A stretch of 52,478 nucleotides of DNA from an uncultured Oscillospiraceae bacterium. Its GTDB lineage: Bacteria > Bacillota > Clostridia > Oscillospirales > Acutalibacteraceae. Positions 42,254-50,780 of the stretch are shown one piece after another. How positions within the stretch are numbered: the first letter of the stretch is position 1; every line of letters starts with the position of its first letter. The stretch is taken from assembly GCA_900545655.1 (NCBI GenBank), contig UQZY01000010.1, forward strand, positions 1 through 52,478, read 5' to 3'. The position numbers and the translations under genes are program-made. The notes beneath the pieces are model-generated. The model had not been told where the DNA came from, did not search any database, and was given only the letters and a program-made list of their open reading frames with translations.

Positions 42254-43831
42254 TCACTTACCGCTGTCACCGTAGTTTGAAAGAACTCTTGCTGACGGGT
42301 CGTCCACGTCGCAGCCCTCCCATGATTTGTTCGGCATCCAGAAGTCAACAACCATATCCGACTGACCCGGATAGTATTTTTCAAAGATTTCGCGATAGAG
42401 GAGAGACTCTTTCGTGAAGGGCTTTGCATGAGTGTATTTTTGTATCTTTTTTTCGTATTCCTTATCCGTGTAGAGGTTGTTTGCATATTCCTTCAGATAA
42501 TCAACCATTGAATGCCCTACGGCATCAGAAAAGGCTGCCTTTTCACGATAAAGAATGTCCTTCGGGAGATAGTCTCCTTCAAATGCGTGTCTTAAAAGAT
42601 ACTTGCCCTTGCCGTATGTATTGAGCTTCATCTTCGGATTTATCGACATAACATATCTTACGAAGTTAAGGTCTCCAAACGGGACACGTGCTTCAAGCGA
42701 GTTTACGGAGATACATCTGTCGGCACGAAGTACATCGTACATATGAAGCTCATGTATACGTTTTACGGATTCCTTCTGAAATTCTTCGGCATTCGGCGCA
42801 AAGTCGGTATACTTGTAACCGAAAAGCTCATCCGAGATTTCACCGGTGAGAAGAACGCGTATGTCCGTATTCTCATGAATCCACTTGCAAAGAAGGTACA
42901 TTCCCATAGATGCTCTTATCGTGGTTATGTCATATGTGCCGAGAATTTTTATTACACGGTCTAGGGACGAAAGCACATCCTCCTTTGTTATGATGACCTC
43001 GGTATGGTCACTGCCGATATACCCGGCGACTTCTTTTGCATATTTCAGGTCTATTGCGTCCTCACTCATTCCGATGGCAAATGTCTTTATGGGAACGGGG
43101 GATTCCTTTTGAGCAACTGCGCAAACCAGAGATGAGTCAAGACCTCCAGAAAGGAGAAAGCCAACCTTTACATCTGAAATCAGTCGTTTTGTTATACCGG
43201 CAGTGAGTTTTTTGTTGATGTTTTTACAGACAGTTTCGATGTCGTCATCAACAACCTTGAAGACCTCGGTTATGTCATTGTAGCATGTGAATTTACCGCC
43301 TTTGTAATAGTATCCCGGCGGGAAGGGCATGACCTTTTTACAGAGCGGAACAAGGTTTTTTGCCTCACTTGCAAAGAGGATGACGCCTTTCTCGTCGTAC
43401 CCGTAATAAAGCGGTCGGATACCGATAGGGTCTCTGGCGGCGATGTATTCTTTTTTTCTGCCGTCGTAAATTATCATTGCAAATTCTGCATCCAGCATCC
43501 TGAACATATTTATTCCGAACTCAAAATATAAAGGAAGGAGAATCTCACAGTCAGAGTCACTTTTAAAGGTGTACTTTTCTTCAAGAACAGCTCGGAATTT
43601 TTTAAAGCCGTAGATTTCGCCGTTGCAGACAACATAACTTCCGTCAAATTCAAAGGGCTGCATGCCTTCGGGGGTAAGACCCATTATTGCAAGGCGGTGA
43701 AAGCCGAGAAGACCTTTGCCCGTATCTATAATTTTTGAGTCGTCAGGGCCGCGTGAAACCGTTTCCTTGAAGCCTTCTTCAAATTTTGAAATATCAATGC
43801 CACTGTCACAGTAGCCCATAATCGAACACAT
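42254..43831 (-). CDS. asnB: Glutamine-hydrolysing asparagine synthetase
   Basis: 525 residues after AAAGAGGT. The mature N-terminus MCSIMGY provides Cys2, nucleophile of the class II glutaminase domain (~1-190, with SRGPDDSKI, FHRLAI and NGEIYGFKKFR). The synthetase domain (~215-525) has the ATP pyrophosphatase loop FLLSGGLDSSLVCAV and the later LLTGEISDELFGYKY. It converts aspartate, glutamine and ATP to asparagine, glutamate, AMP and PPi. It lies 51 bases after the Amt-PII fusion and is probably the last gene of the glnN-amt-asnB operon. Length is close to the E. coli AsnB type. Confidence 0.95.
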   Translation of the reverse strand: MCSIMGYCDSGIDISKFEEGFKETVSRGPDDSKIIDTGKGLLGFHRLAIMGLTPEGMQPFEFDGSYVVCNGEIYGFKKFRAVLEEKYTFKSDSDCEILLPLYFEFGINMFRMLDAEFAMIIYDGRKKEYIAARDPIGIRPLYYGYDEKGVILFASEAKNLVPLCKKVMPFPPGYYYKGGKFTCYNDITEVFKVVDDDIETVCKNINKKLTAGITKRLISDVKVGFLLSGGLDSSLVCAVAQKESPVPIKTFAIGMSEDAIDLKYAKEVAGYIGSDHTEVIITKEDVLSSLDRVIKILGTYDITTIRASMGMYLLCKWIHENTDIRVLLTGEISDELFGYKYTDFAPNAEEFQKESVKRIHELHMYDVLRADRCISVNSLEARVPFGDLNFVRYVMSINPKMKLNTYGKGKYLLRHAFEGDYLPKDILYREKAAFSDAVGHSMVDYLKEYANNLYTDKEYEKKIQKYTHAKPFTKESLLYREIFEKYYPGQSDMVVDFWMPNKSWEGCDVDDPSARVLSNYGDSGK

Positions 43832-43882
43832 AAATTATACCTCTTTAAGAATTTTTCTTTACCTTTTACTTATAAAAATGAT

Positions 43883-45625
43883 TTACTCAACATCCTGAAG
43901 TGCGTCATAGCCCTCTTCACCTGTACGTACCTTTACAACATTTTCTACGTCGTAAACAAAGATCTTACCGTCACCGATATGTCCTGTGTAAAGAATGTTC
44001 TTTGCAGTTTCTATAACATCTCTTACAGGAACCTTACTTACAACGATGTCAACCTGTACCTTCGGATGAAGACTTGTTTCAACGGGAACACCACGATAGT
44101 ATTCGGGTTTTCCGCCCTGTACACCGCAGCCGAGTACGTGTGATACGGTCATGCCGCTGATTCCGAGATTTGTAAGAGCGTTCTTAAGTGCGTCAAATTT
44201 CGCTTCCTTACAGATGATCTCAATCTTTGTAAACTTAGGAGCTTTAGTATCCGATGCTTCAAATGACGGAACTTTCTTAACGGGAACTGCTTCCGCAACG
44301 GGAACTTCGGCTCCCTCGGGTGTAGCAACGATTCCTTCGTCTCCCGCATAAGATGTATACTTGTGAACAGAGGGAGCAAAGTCCGGATATGCGCTCGGAA
44401 GACCGTGCTCTGAAATATCAAGACCTGAAATCTCATCCTCGGCATCGGCACGTATACCGTGGAACTTTTTGATAAGTGCAAATGTGATGATCATCATTAC
44501 TACGGCGTATGTCGCAACCGAAGCAAAGCCAAGCATCTGAAGACCCAACTGCTTGAAGTCTCCGGTATAGAAAAGACCGCTGAGACCTGCCGGTGCATCC
44601 GGATTTGCAAGAAGTCCTACTGCGATCGTACCCCAGATACCGTTTGCCATATGAACGCCTACGGCGCCGACAGGGTCATCTACGTGGAACTTAAGGTCAA
44701 GAGCTTCAACAACCACTACGACGAGTATACCCGAGACGATACCTACAACGGCAGCACCTATGGCATCAAAAGCATCACATCCTGCCGTTACACCGACAAG
44801 ACCTGCGAGGGATGCGTTGAGACACATTGATACGTCCGGCTTACCGTTCTTTACCCATGTGTAAATCATCGTTGTAACCGTTGCTACCGACGGTGCGATT
44901 GTTGTTGTAAGGAAAATTGAAGCGAGCTCTGACGGGGTTGTTGCGGCGGCACCGTTGAATCCGTACCAGCCGAGCCAAAGTATGAATACACCGAGAGCGC
45001 CTATGGTGATGTTATGTCCCGGTATGGCGTTAACCTTGATTACTTTACCGTCCTTATCTCTTTTGTATTTACCGATACGAGGCCCGAGGAATATTGCACC
45101 TACAAGAGCCGCGATACCGCCGACCATGTGAATTGCACAGGAGCCAGCGTAATCATGGAAGCCGAGAGCCGAAAGCCAGCCGCCGCCCCAGATCCAATGA
45201 GCCTCGATGGGGTAGATGAAAAGTGATATTATCGCCGAATAAATGCAGTAAGCCGAAAACTTGGTGCGCTCTGCCATTGCGCCCGAAACTATTGTTGCGG
45301 TTGTGGCACAGAACACGAGGTTGAACACGAAGGTGGAAGCCCCAGTGAAGCTTCCGTCTGCAGGACTTGCTATGAACTCCTTAAAATGAGTAAATAAGTC
45401 AAGATTCGGAATTCCTATAAGCCCGAACAATGTATCCTCGCCCATCATAAGCGAATAACCCAGAAGTGAGAACACTATCGTTCCTATACAAAAGTCCATT
45501 AAGTTTTTCATTAAGATATTTCCGGCATTCTTTGCTCTTGTGAAGCCCGCTTCAATCATCGCAAAGCCGGCCTGCATCCAGAAAACCAATGCTGCTCCGA
45601 TTAAATACCAAAATTCTACGGTCAT
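43883..45625 (-). CDS. Ammonium transporter fused to a C-terminal PII (GlnB/GlnK) signalling domain
   Basis: 580 residues from the ATG at 45625, ten bases after AAAAGGGA; a longer ORF start lacks a site. Residues ~1-400 form an Amt/MEP/Rh channel: FWMQAGFAMIEAGFTRAKN, AHWIWGGGWL, GSCAIHMVGGIAALVGAIFLGPR and DDPVGAVGVHMANGIWG are diagnostic, including pore His residues. A linker (~400-465) joins a PII domain (~468-575) with GCGVQGGKPEYYRGVPVE as T-loop and ILYTGHIGDGKIFVYDVENVVKVRTGEEG as the C-terminal PII signature. Free PII proteins normally plug Amt when nitrogen is ample; here the plug is tethered. It lies between glnN and asnB, and no free glnB is seen in the window. Confidence 0.93.
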   Translation of the reverse strand: MTVEFWYLIGAALVFWMQAGFAMIEAGFTRAKNAGNILMKNLMDFCIGTIVFSLLGYSLMMGEDTLFGLIGIPNLDLFTHFKEFIASPADGSFTGASTFVFNLVFCATTATIVSGAMAERTKFSAYCIYSAIISLFIYPIEAHWIWGGGWLSALGFHDYAGSCAIHMVGGIAALVGAIFLGPRIGKYKRDKDGKVIKVNAIPGHNITIGALGVFILWLGWYGFNGAAATTPSELASIFLTTTIAPSVATVTTMIYTWVKNGKPDVSMCLNASLAGLVGVTAGCDAFDAIGAAVVGIVSGILVVVVVEALDLKFHVDDPVGAVGVHMANGIWGTIAVGLLANPDAPAGLSGLFYTGDFKQLGLQMLGFASVATYAVVMMIITFALIKKFHGIRADAEDEISGLDISEHGLPSAYPDFAPSVHKYTSYAGDEGIVATPEGAEVPVAEAVPVKKVPSFEASDTKAPKFTKIEIICKEAKFDALKNALTNLGISGMTVSHVLGCGVQGGKPEYYRGVPVETSLHPKVQVDIVVSKVPVRDVIETAKNILYTGHIGDGKIFVYDVENVVKVRTGEEGYDALQDVE

Positions 45626-45669
45626 TTTTAACACATCCCTTTTAAACACTTTTATATTTCACTTTTTTC

Positions 45670-47766
45670 TTACCTTACACCGAAAAGGAGCTCGCCATAG
45701 GTTGGGAACGGCCAGTATTTTTCAGCTGTAAGAGTCTCTGCCTCGTCACACGGAATACGCAGCTCCGCCATTTTTTTGAGAATATCATCACGTATGTACT
45801 CAGACGCTTTTGTGATATCTGCTATGGTCTTGTACTTAATGAGTGATTTTTCAAGGGAGTCTGTTGCGTCGTGAATCTCATCAACAAGAACTGAGAGTTT
45901 TGAAATTTTTTCTTTTTCATATTTTCCCGCAGCATCACCTATAACACCCGTTTTTGCCTTGCATGTTTCGGCAAGGTCATAGATATAGTCTTCAATTGCG
46001 GGAAGAATCTCTTTCTTTGCCATGTCGACCATCGTAAGACCCTCGATGTTTACGGTTTTACAGTAGTTTTCAAGCATTATCTCATAACGCGACTCTATCT
46101 CTGGAACGGTGAAAACCTTATGAGAGGTAAGCATATCAACGTTCTTTTTATCAAGAAGCCTCGGGAAAGCGTCCGGCGTTGTCCGAAGATTTGAAAGTCC
46201 GCGTACCTCGGTTGCTTCCTTTATCCATGCGTCATCATATCCGTTGCCGTTAAAGATAATTCTCTTGTGATCCCTGATGGTTTTCCTTATCATTTCATGA
46301 AGAACAGACTCAAAATCTTTTGCACCCTCAAGTCTGTCCGCGTAAACCTTAAGTGATTCCGCAACGGCGGCGTTCAGCATGATATTTGCACATGCTATAC
46401 TGTTTGAAGAACCGAGCATACGGAATTCAAATTTGTTTCCCGTAAAGGCAAACGGCGATGTACGGTTTCTGTCTGTAGTATCCTTCGGAAACTTCGGAAG
46501 CACACTTACGCCGAGCTTCATAACCGATTTTTCGGTGCCGTTATACGGCTCCTCTTTTTCAATAGCGTCAAGCACGGCTGTGAGCTCGTCACCGAGAAAC
46601 ATCGAAATTACGGCAGGGGGTGCTTCGTTTGCGCCGAGTCGGTGATCATTTCCTGCGGTTGCCACGGAAATTCGAAGAAGGTCCTGATAGTCATCAACAG
46701 CCTTTATTACCGCACAAAGGAAAAGTAAAAACTGCGCATTTTCGTATGGTGTTTCTCCGGGAGTTAAAAGGTTTATACCCGTGTCTGTGGAGATTGACCA
46801 GTTGTTGTGCTTACCTGAACCGTTTACTCCCGCAAAAGGCTTCTCATGCAGAAGACAGACAAGACCGTGCTTTGCCGCAACCTTTTGCATAATTTCCATT
46901 GTCAACTGGTTGTGGTCGGTTGCAATATTAGTTGTTGAGTATATGGGTGCAAGCTCATGCTGTGCCGGGGCAACCTCGTTGTGCTCGGTCTTTGCCAGTA
47001 TTCCGAGCTTCCAGAGCTCTTCGTTTAAGTCATTCATATACTCAGCAACCCTCGGCTTTATAACACCGAAGTAATGGTCATCCATTTCCTGACCCTTCGG
47101 AGGCATTGCACCAAAAAGAGTTCTTCCGGAAAAAATAAGGTCTTTTCGCTTGTCGTATGCCTCTTTGTCTACGAGGAAGTACTCCTGCTCGGGACCTACG
47201 GAGGTTTTTACACACTTTACATCTGTATTTCCGAAGAGCTTGAGGATACGCATTGCCTGTTTGTTGAGTGCTTCCATGGAACGGAGAAGTGGAGTTTTTT
47301 TGTCAAGTGCCTCGCCGCCGTATGAGCAGAAAGCGGTAGGAATACAAAGTGTCTTATCTTTTATGAATGCATATGATGTGGGATCCCACGCAGTGTAACC
47401 GCGAGCTTCAAACGTTGCACGGAGTCCGCCCGACGGAAATGAGGAGGCATCCGGTTCTCCCTTGATAAGTTCTTTTCCCGAGAACTCCATGATTACGCGT
47501 CCGTCAGATGCGGGTGTGATAAAGCTGTCATGCTTTTCAGCGGTGATTCCCGTAAGCGGCTGAAACCAATGGGTAAAATGCGTCGCACCGTTTTCAACTG
47601 CCCAGTCCTTCATAGCAGCCGCAACGGCATTTGCAACTTCATTGTCAGGTCTTGCCCCTTCGTCAATGGTTTTTTTCAGCGATGTATATACCTTCGCCGA
47701 AAGTTTTGCTTTCATGACTCTGTCATCAAAAACAAGGCATCCGAAATAATCTGATACTGTCTTCAT
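45670..47766 (-). CDS. glnN: Glutamine synthetase type III
   Basis: 698 residues from the ATG at 47766, ten bases after AAAAGGAG; MKTVSDYFGCLVFDDRVMK is the normal GSIII start, so the upstream in-frame ATG at 47814, inside the leader hairpin, is unlikely. GSIII-specific sequences include THWFQPLTGITAEKHDSFI, the ATP-loop region KHNNWSISTDTGINLLTPG, VATAGNDHRLGANEAPPAVIS and NRTSPFAFTGNKFEFRMLGSS. The enzyme makes glutamine from glutamate, ammonia and ATP as a dodecamer. It heads the glnN-amt-asnB transcript, behind a strong promoter and a promoter-proximal terminator that could attenuate it. Confidence 0.96.
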   Translation of the reverse strand: MKTVSDYFGCLVFDDRVMKAKLSAKVYTSLKKTIDEGARPDNEVANAVAAAMKDWAVENGATHFTHWFQPLTGITAEKHDSFITPASDGRVIMEFSGKELIKGEPDASSFPSGGLRATFEARGYTAWDPTSYAFIKDKTLCIPTAFCSYGGEALDKKTPLLRSMEALNKQAMRILKLFGNTDVKCVKTSVGPEQEYFLVDKEAYDKRKDLIFSGRTLFGAMPPKGQEMDDHYFGVIKPRVAEYMNDLNEELWKLGILAKTEHNEVAPAQHELAPIYSTTNIATDHNQLTMEIMQKVAAKHGLVCLLHEKPFAGVNGSGKHNNWSISTDTGINLLTPGETPYENAQFLLFLCAVIKAVDDYQDLLRISVATAGNDHRLGANEAPPAVISMFLGDELTAVLDAIEKEEPYNGTEKSVMKLGVSVLPKFPKDTTDRNRTSPFAFTGNKFEFRMLGSSNSIACANIMLNAAVAESLKVYADRLEGAKDFESVLHEMIRKTIRDHKRIIFNGNGYDDAWIKEATEVRGLSNLRTTPDAFPRLLDKKNVDMLTSHKVFTVPEIESRYEIMLENYCKTVNIEGLTMVDMAKKEILPAIEDYIYDLAETCKAKTGVIGDAAGKYEKEKISKLSVLVDEIHDATDSLEKSLIKYKTIADITKASEYIRDDILKKMAELRIPCDEAETLTAEKYWPFPTYGELLFGVR

Positions 47767-47793
47767 AAATTCAACACTCCTTTTGTCAGAATA

Positions 47794-47857
47794 AACAAGC
47801 AGAGGCAACGACACCCGTGAATTTTAATAACTCAGGACGTCATTGCCTCTGCTTGTT
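47794..47857 (-). other. Long hairpin in the glnN leader
   Basis: Arms 47857-47843 and 47808-47794 form 15 perfect pairs, extended by a T-G pair and GAC/GTC to about 19 bp. The hairpin ends about 30 bases before the glnN ATG, and only a mediocre T tract (TTGTTTATT) follows. It could be a second terminator, a stabilising or processing stem, or a protein-binding dyad. Confidence 0.7.
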
Positions 47858-47886
47858 TTCAGTGATAATAATTAATCGGGAATTTT

Positions 47887-47932
47887 GAAAATGAAAAAGG
47901 CGTCAAGGAGACCGAATCTCCAAGACGCCTTT
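47887..47932 (-). terminator. Promoter-proximal terminator (attenuator) in the glnN leader
   Basis: On the minus strand AAAGGCGTC (47932-47924) pairs with GACGCCTTT (47904-47896), with an inner GGAGA/TCTCC stem and TTCGG loop, followed by TTCATTTTC. It starts about ten bases after the predicted transcription start and would stop most transcripts far upstream of the ATG at 47766. Confidence 0.8.
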
Positions 47933-47937
47933 GCCTT
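47922..47937 (-). promoter_or_regulatory. Alternative AAAGGC-hexaloop hairpin (putative antiterminator) in the glnN leader
   Basis: AAGGC (47937-47933), loop AAAGGC (47932-47927), GTCTT (47926-47922): five pairs including one G-U. The loop and 3' arm are also the 5' arm of the terminator, so the two folds exclude each other. The same loop is found in the gltB leader. Confidence 0.55.
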
Positions 47938-47949
47938 TTCATGTGAGTC

Positions 47950-47977
47950 ATTATACGCTGTGAAAATCATTTGTCAA
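47950..47977 (-). promoter_or_regulatory. Promoter of the glnN-amt-asnB operon
   Basis: Minus strand TTGACA (47977-47972), 16-base spacer, TATAAT (47955-47950): consensus boxes. The predicted start is near 47943. Confidence 0.88.
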
Positions 47978-48016
47978 CACCTTTTTTGAAATTTTGCAAA
48001 AAATTTTTTAATCAAA

Positions 48017-48045
48017 TTGACATCTGTTTCTCCCTGTGCTATAAT
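48017..48045 (+). promoter_or_regulatory. Promoter of the glutamate synthase/glnA operon
   Basis: TTGACA (48017-48022), 17-base spacer, TATAAT (48040-48045): a perfect sigma-A consensus, back to back with the glnN promoter. The predicted start is near 48052. Confidence 0.92.
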
Positions 48046-48051
48046 TCCGGC

Positions 48052-48071
48052 AATGAGCAAAGGCGTTCATT
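48052..48071 (+). promoter_or_regulatory. Alternative AAAGGC-hexaloop hairpin (putative antiterminator) in the glutamate synthase leader
   Basis: AATGAGC (48052-48058), loop AAAGGC (48059-48064), GTTCATT (48065-48071): seven pairs including one G-U, beginning at the predicted transcription start. The loop and 3' arm are part of the terminator's 5' arm, so both cannot form together. Confidence 0.6.
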
Positions 48072-48124
48072 CATTTAAAGGGATTTTTGCCCTTTACGTG
48101 AATGAGCGCCTTTTATTTTATTTC
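48059..48124 (+). terminator. Promoter-proximal terminator (attenuator) ahead of glutamate synthase
   Basis: Arms 48059-48073 and 48099-48113 form a 15-bp stem with one T-G pair, with an inner TAAAGGG/CCCTTTA helix, followed by TTTTATTTTATTT. It lies entirely between the predicted start (~48052) and the ATG at 48141. Confidence 0.85.
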
Positions 48125-48140
48125 CGAAAGGATGAGGGTT

Positions 48141-49235
48141 ATGAAGCTTGAAGGTCAGGTCCGTATACCGTCGGGTTGCGCAATTTCCGCGGTTATTTCA
48201 AGAGACGGAAACCGTATGTCGGGAGAAAAGATAATAGAGAGTATGATTCCCATGCATGACAGATCAAACGGACTCGGAGGAGGCTTTGCCGCATACGGTA
48301 TTTATCCTGATTATAAGGAGTTTTATGCCTTTCATATCTTTTATGATGACAATACCGCAAGAGCAGAATGTGAGAAGCTTCTCAAGGACAGCTTTGAAAT
48401 TGTAAAAGACGAAAATATTCCAGTTAGAAAGATTCCGAATATCACAGATGTTCCTCTTATCCGGAGATATTTTTTAGCACCGCTTTCATCTGTGCTTATA
48501 CGTCTGCAAATTGACGAAAAGGAATATGTCGCAAGGTGTGTAATGAAAATAAATACTGAAATCAAAGGCGCATATGTTTTTTCAAGCGGAAAAAACATGG
48601 GTGCATTCAAAGCAGTCGGTTATCCCGAGGATGTGGGAGCCTTCTACCGTCTTGAAGAGTATGAGGCATACTCCTGGACCGCGCACGGAAGGTATCCTAC
48701 AAATACTCCGGGATGGTGGGGAGGAGCTCATCCGTTTTCTCTTCTTGATTATTCCGTAGTACACAACGGAGAAATCTCCTCCTATGATGCCAACAGAAGA
48801 TTTATTGAGATATTCGGTTATAAATGTACACTTCAAACCGACACCGAGGTTATTACATATATAGCCGATTATCTGCTTAGGAGGCAACGACTTACGCTGA
48901 CGGAGATGGCGTCTGTCATTGCGGCGCCTTTTTGGAGCACGATAGAGAGGTGCGGGGACGCTGAAAAGGCAAAGGAATATGAGTACCTCCGTAAGATGTT
49001 TCCGAGTCTTCTTATCACAGGTCCGTTTTCTGTTATTCTGGGCTTTAACGGAGGTCTTATGGCGCTCAATGACAGGCTCAAGCTCCGGTCGATGGTTGCC
49101 GCCGAAAACGGTGACAGAGTTTACATATCCAGTGAAGAGGCGGCGATACGTGCCATGGACCCGGACGCAAAGAATTTTTACTCTCCCGCAGGGGGAGAAC
49201 CGATAATAATTAAGGTGAAAGAGGGTGCGTACTGA
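48141..49235 (+). CDS. Glutamate synthase, split form: class II glutamine amidotransferase subunit
   Basis: 364 residues from the ATG at 48141, nine bases after AAAGGA. Corresponds to the glutaminase domain of glutamate synthase, encoded as a separate gene as in archaeal-type enzymes. The N-terminus MKLEGQVRIPSGC places the likely nucleophile Cys at position 13, implying a 12-residue propeptide that must be removed. Other class II features: WTAHGRYPTNTPGWWGGAHPFSLLDYSVVHNGEISSYDANRRF and LQTDTEVITYIADYL. It hydrolyses glutamine and passes ammonia to the FMN subunit. The stop overlaps the next start (TGATG). It is the first gene behind the attenuator. Confidence 0.9.
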   Translation: MKLEGQVRIPSGCAISAVISRDGNRMSGEKIIESMIPMHDRSNGLGGGFAAYGIYPDYKEFYAFHIFYDDNTARAECEKLLKDSFEIVKDENIPVRKIPNITDVPLIRRYFLAPLSSVLIRLQIDEKEYVARCVMKINTEIKGAYVFSSGKNMGAFKAVGYPEDVGAFYRLEEYEAYSWTAHGRYPTNTPGWWGGAHPFSLLDYSVVHNGEISSYDANRRFIEIFGYKCTLQTDTEVITYIADYLLRRQRLTLTEMASVIAAPFWSTIERCGDAEKAKEYEYLRKMFPSLLITGPFSVILGFNGGLMALNDRLKLRSMVAAENGDRVYISSEEAAIRAMDPDAKNFYSPAGGEPIIIKVKEGAY

Positions 49236-50740
49236 TGAAGATGCCGTATATGTTTCCCGATTTTGAAGTTGTGAGAAACTATGACCGTTGTATAAACTGT
49301 CATATCTGCGAGCGTGAGTGCGCAAACGAGGTACATTTTTTTGATAAGGAAAAAGGAATTGTATGCAGTGATGAGGCAAAGTGTGTTGACTGTCAGAGAT
49401 GTGTGACTTTCTGTCCCACACATGCAATTAAAATTGTTAAGAATGATTGTACCTTCCGTGAAAATGCAAACTGGACGGGAAACACGATAAAAGAGATATA
49501 CAAGCAGGCGTACAGCGGAGGCGTATTACTTTCGTCAATGGGAAATCCGAATCCGACACCGGTTTATTGGGACAGGATGCTCATCAATGCGTCACAGGTT
49601 ACGAACCCGTCCATAGATCCGCTTCGTGAGCCCATGGAAACAAGGGTCTTTCTAGGTAAAAAGCCGGAGAAAATCGAGCGTGACAAAAACGGAAGAATAA
49701 AGACGGATTTTCCGCCGCAGATAGAGCTTTCCATGCCTGTTATGTTCTCGGCAATGAGCTATGGCTCAATAAGCTATAACGCACATGAAAGCCTTGCCAG
49801 AGCCGCAAAGGAACTCGGTATTTGCTACAATACGGGCGAGGGCGGACTTCATGAGGATTTTTACTGTTACGGCGAAAATACCATAGTACAGGTTGCGTCG
49901 GGAAGATTCGGCGTTCATGAGGAATACCTGAACTCGGGTGCGGCGATAGAGATAAAGATGGGGCAGGGTGCAAAGCCAGGTATAGGAGGACATCTTCCGG
50001 GTGCAAAAATTGTCGGCGATGTATCCCGTACCAGAATGATACCTGAGGGCTCCGACGCAATTTCGCCCGCGCCGCATCATGATATTTATTCTATCGAGGA
50101 TCTGCGTCAGCTTGTGTATTCGCTTAAGGAGGCAACCTGTAACAGAAAGCCTGTTATCGTAAAGGTTGCCGCCGTACACAATATCGCCGCTATAGCGAGC
50201 GGTATTGCAAGAAGCGGCGCGGACATAATCGCGATTGACGGTTACCGCGGAGGTACGGGAGCTGCCCCGACCAGAATTCGCGACAATGTAGGAATCCCGA
50301 TAGAACTTGCACTCGCAGCCGTGGATACACGGCTGCGCTCAGAAGGGATACGTAACAACGTATCACTCATAGTCGGGGGCAGTATAAGAAGCTCCGCGGA
50401 TGTAGTTAAGGCAATCGCGCTCGGCGCCGACGCGTGTTATGTCGCGACGGCGGCATTACTTGCACTCGGGTGTCATCTTTGCAGAACCTGTCAGTCGGGT
50501 AAGTGTAACTGGGGCATTGCAACTCAAAGAGAAGACCTTGTAAAGAGACTAAACCCTGATGAGGGCTGTGAAAGACTTGTAAATCTTATGACTGCATGGA
50601 ATCACGAGATAAAAGAGCTTATGGGCGGAATGGGTATTAACTCGATTGAAGCTTTGAAGGGAAACCGACTCATGCTCAGAGGTGTCGGAATGAACGAAAA
50701 AGAACTTGAAATACTCGGAATCTCTCATGCCGGAGAATAA
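49235..50740 (+). CDS. gltB: Glutamate synthase, split form: ferredoxin and FMN-binding synthase subunit
   Basis: 501 residues. An N-terminal double [4Fe-4S] ferredoxin domain (CINCHICERECANEV and CVDCQRCVTFCPTHA) precedes the FMN/2-oxoglutarate TIM barrel (~90-480), with MSYGSISYNAHESLARAAKELG, CYNTGEGGLHEDF, IEIKMGQGAKPGIGGHLPG, IAIDGYRGGTGAAPTRIRDNVGIPIE and the Cys cluster CHLCRTCQSGKCNWGIATQ. It reductively transfers ammonia to 2-oxoglutarate, giving glutamate; electrons enter through the ferredoxin domain or a separate partner not seen here. The start overlaps the amidotransferase gene, and the GXGXG subunit follows after 40 bases. Confidence 0.94.
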   Translation: MKMPYMFPDFEVVRNYDRCINCHICERECANEVHFFDKEKGIVCSDEAKCVDCQRCVTFCPTHAIKIVKNDCTFRENANWTGNTIKEIYKQAYSGGVLLSSMGNPNPTPVYWDRMLINASQVTNPSIDPLREPMETRVFLGKKPEKIERDKNGRIKTDFPPQIELSMPVMFSAMSYGSISYNAHESLARAAKELGICYNTGEGGLHEDFYCYGENTIVQVASGRFGVHEEYLNSGAAIEIKMGQGAKPGIGGHLPGAKIVGDVSRTRMIPEGSDAISPAPHHDIYSIEDLRQLVYSLKEATCNRKPVIVKVAAVHNIAAIASGIARSGADIIAIDGYRGGTGAAPTRIRDNVGIPIELALAAVDTRLRSEGIRNNVSLIVGGSIRSSADVVKAIALGADACYVATAALLALGCHLCRTCQSGKCNWGIATQREDLVKRLNPDEGCERLVNLMTAWNHEIKELMGGMGINSIEALKGNRLMLRGVGMNEKELEILGISHAGE

Positions 50741-50780
50741 CAAAAATATTTACTTTTGAGACAAGGGTGGTATCATAATT

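Noticed and set aside
47767..48140. Glutamine riboswitch (glnA or downstream-peptide motif) in the nitrogen leaders
   Set aside because: The predicted starts leave only about ten bases before each terminator stem, too little for an aptamer, and those motifs are chiefly known from cyanobacteria.
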